Assembly (NCBI GenBank): GCA_016649675.1 | Contig: JAENXG010000081.1 | Coordinates: 1-9,398 of the forward strand | Direction: 5' to 3' | Length of the DNA: 9,398 nt | Source: Methyloceanibacter sp. | GTDB taxonomy: Bacteria; Pseudomonadota; Alphaproteobacteria; Rhizobiales; Methyloligellaceae | Shown here: positions 7,531 to 9,398 of the stretch, in pieces | How the letters are laid out: every line of letters starts with the position of its first letter | Numbering within the stretch: the first letter of the stretch is position 1 | Position numbers and translations under genes: made by a program | The notes under the pieces: generated by a model | What the model was told of the DNA's origin: nothing | What the model saw: the letters and a program-made list of their open reading frames with translations, nothing else | Databases searched by the model: none

Positions 7531-9398
7531 ATGCGGGGTAAGGGCACGGGCGGGGCCGCCTTTGCCTGTTCTGGGCATCGACCATGCCGAGCCGGGGTGA
7601 AGAGGAGTGGGGGGGGCGAGCATCGCGCCCCGGCGAGGAGCCGCGGCGGGCTCGCGTCCGCGGTACTTGAAGCGGCCGCGCGCGCGCTCGAAGCCGAGCA
7701 GGATCGCTGGTTCGTGTGGCTCCCCGTGCTGTTTGCCGGCGGTATCATCACCTATTTTGCCCTTGCTGGCGAACCCGATCCGCGTGTGGCACTGGCCCTT
7801 GTGCTCGGCGCCATCGGGGTATGCCTCGCCGCGAAACATGCGCCCCTCGGCGTCGCCATCGGCGGGGCGCTGCTCGCCTTCGCGTCCGGCTTCGCCACCG
7901 CCAAGCTTCGCACCGAGATCGTCCGCGCTCCGGTGCTCGCTCATGAGCTCCGCTACGTCACGGTGACGGGGTTCATCGAGACCCATGAGCTCCGCGACAA
8001 GGGCCGGGCGCGGATCATGTTGCGGGTGATCTCGGTGGGCGATCTCAAGCCAGAGGAGCGTCCCTACCGCGTGCGCGTGACCATTCCGCCAAGGACGGCG
8101 CCGGCGCCAGGATCGGCGACGCCGTCACGCTGAAGGCGACGCTTCAGCCTCCGCCCGAGCCCGTCGAGCCCGGCGGCTTCGACTTCGGACGCCAGGCCTG
8201 GTTCGCGAGCCTCGGCGCGACCGGCTACGCGACGAGCAAGATCGAGGCCCTCAAGGAGGCGCGCGCCCCGCCTTGGGACTTGGCAGTTTGGGCCTCGGTC
8301 GACGCGCTCCGGGCCCGGGTCAACGCCCGCATCAGGGCGGCGCTGTCGGGCGAGACGGGAGAGATCGCGGTCGCGCTCATCACCGGCGAGCGCGGCGGCA
8401 TCTCCGAGGAGCTCAACCAGGCGATGCGCGATTCGGGCCTCGCCCACATCCTCTCGATTTCCGGCCTGCATATGGTGATCATGGGCCTGAGCGATGTGAG
8501 CCTGGTGTGGGCGACGCTGCGCAAGGGCTGGGGCCTTGTCATGGGCGCAGCTGTCACGACGCTCGTGGCGAGCGCGGCGATTGCGCCGTTTGCCGTCTAC
8601 CACTTTCATCGCATGACGCAATATGGCCTCGTCGCCAACATGATCGCGGCGCCGCTCGTCAGCCTACTGATCATGCCCATGGCCGTGCTGAGCCTGATTG
8701 CCATGCCCTTCGGTCTCGAGGTGTGGCCGCTGAAAGCCATGGGCTTCGGCATCGAGCTGATGGTCAAAGCCGGCGTTTGGGTGGCGGGGTGGCCGGGCGC
8801 GGTGACGGTGCTCCCCGCGATCTCAGGCACTGCGCTCGTGCTCATGGTCCTCGGGGGCCTGTGGCTCTGCCTCTGGCAGACACGAACCCGGGCGCTCGGG
8901 CTGGTCATTGCCGCCGCAGGGCTGGCGCTGGCTCCAGGGGGCCAACGGCCCGACGTGCTCATCGACCGGGACGGCGCGACCGCGGCTTTCAGGTCGGAGG
9001 GCGGCAGCCTCGTCTTTCCGCCCGCGACGGCCGCGGGCTACAGCGTGGATAATTGGCTTCTCGCCGACGGCGACGAGCGTGACGCCGCTGCGGCCGCTAG
9101 CGAGGACGGCGCTTTCCGCTGCGATCTCTTGGGCTGCATCGGCACGGTCAAGGGCAAGACAGTGGCGCTGATCCGCCATCCGGCCGCGCTCGAGGAGGAT
9201 TGCCGCCTGGCCGACATCGTCATCGCGCCCTTCACCATCGGAAAGACATGCCGCGCAGCGCGGGTCATCGTCGACCGGCGCATGCTGAAATCGGAAGGTG
9301 CCTCTGCGCTCTACATCGAGGGGCTCTCGATCCGCACTGAGACGGTTGCCGCTGCGCGCGGGCGGCGTCCCTGGGTGCCTGACCACGCGATCGTGCGA
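7531..9398 (+). pseudogene. comEC: ComEC/Rec2-family DNA-uptake channel protein, frameshifted and internally deleted; 3' end outside window
   Basis: ComEC is the inner-membrane channel that brings single-stranded DNA into the cell during transformation. The first frame (7531-8133) encodes membrane segments (such as WFVWLPVLFAGGIITYFAL) and the start of the DUF4131 OB-fold region. After TIPP it turns into unrelated residues and stops at TGA 8131. From about 8091 the frame one base back continues the family sequence (KDGAGARIGDAVTLKA) and stays open to the window end. It shows the competence-domain hallmark HILSISGLHMVIM (8448-8486), but about 20 codons later it is already in the late helix APFAVYHFHRMTQYG. 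Well over 100 residues expected between, including further membrane helices, are missing. The C-terminal soluble part (from about 8950, DLLGCIG and RPW) is typical of Hyphomicrobiales homologues; no HxHxDH metallo-beta-lactamase motif is visible. The start at 7531 is uncertain because of a G8 run at 7609-7616. The family is secure; non-function is inferred. Confidence 0.8.

Noticed and set aside
8083..8095. Programmed -1 ribosomal frameshifting as the explanation of the comEC frame change.
   Set aside because: No slippery heptamer is present, and the gene also carries an internal deletion, so decay or error is simpler.
8273..9052. A 259-codon open frame within comEC as a separate gene.
   Set aside because: It is a shadow frame; the frame one base over carries clear ComEC motifs throughout this interval.

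Overview
The window is about 9.4 kb of GC-rich chromosomal DNA. Gene content, gene order and protein signatures point to an alphaproteobacterium, most likely of the Hyphomicrobiales (Rhizobiales) type. The clues are a bamA-lpxD-fabZ-lpxA-lpxI run, use of LpxI rather than LpxH for the UDP-diacylglucosamine pyrophosphatase step, a convergent gltA, and gltX next to comEC. The species cannot be named from sequence alone.

Region 1 (2-4541, + strand) is an outer-membrane biogenesis operon. It holds the 3' part of bamA (end of the last POTRA domain plus the whole beta-barrel), then lpxD, fabZ, lpxA and lpxI. The genes are tightly packed: gaps of 67, 37 and 10 bp, then a 23-bp overlap. LpxA, LpxD and LpxI catalyse early steps of lipid A synthesis. 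FabZ competes with LpxA and LpxD for the 3-hydroxyacyl-ACP pool, and BamA inserts outer-membrane proteins. The lpxB gene that normally follows lpxI in relatives is not here: only 19 bp separate lpxI from the next gene.

Region 2 (4561-7463, - strand) holds gltX (glutamyl-tRNA synthetase) and downstream of it gltA (citrate synthase). They are separated by a 149-bp spacer with a plausible gltA promoter, a possible leader hairpin and a good Shine-Dalgarno site.

Region 3 (7531-9398, + strand) is a comEC/rec2 homologue (DNA-uptake channel family) running off the end of the window. It looks broken in two ways. A one-base loss near 8091 throws the N-terminal frame into a stop at 8131-8133. An in-frame internal deletion near 8485 removes most of the first half of the transmembrane competence domain. 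A run of eight G near its 5' end also makes its start uncertain.

Most of the window is ordinary core genome. I found no mobile element, CRISPR array, RNA gene or new system. The points worth a second look are the absent lpxB, the damaged comEC, and a few smaller features of BamA, LpxA and the gltA leader.
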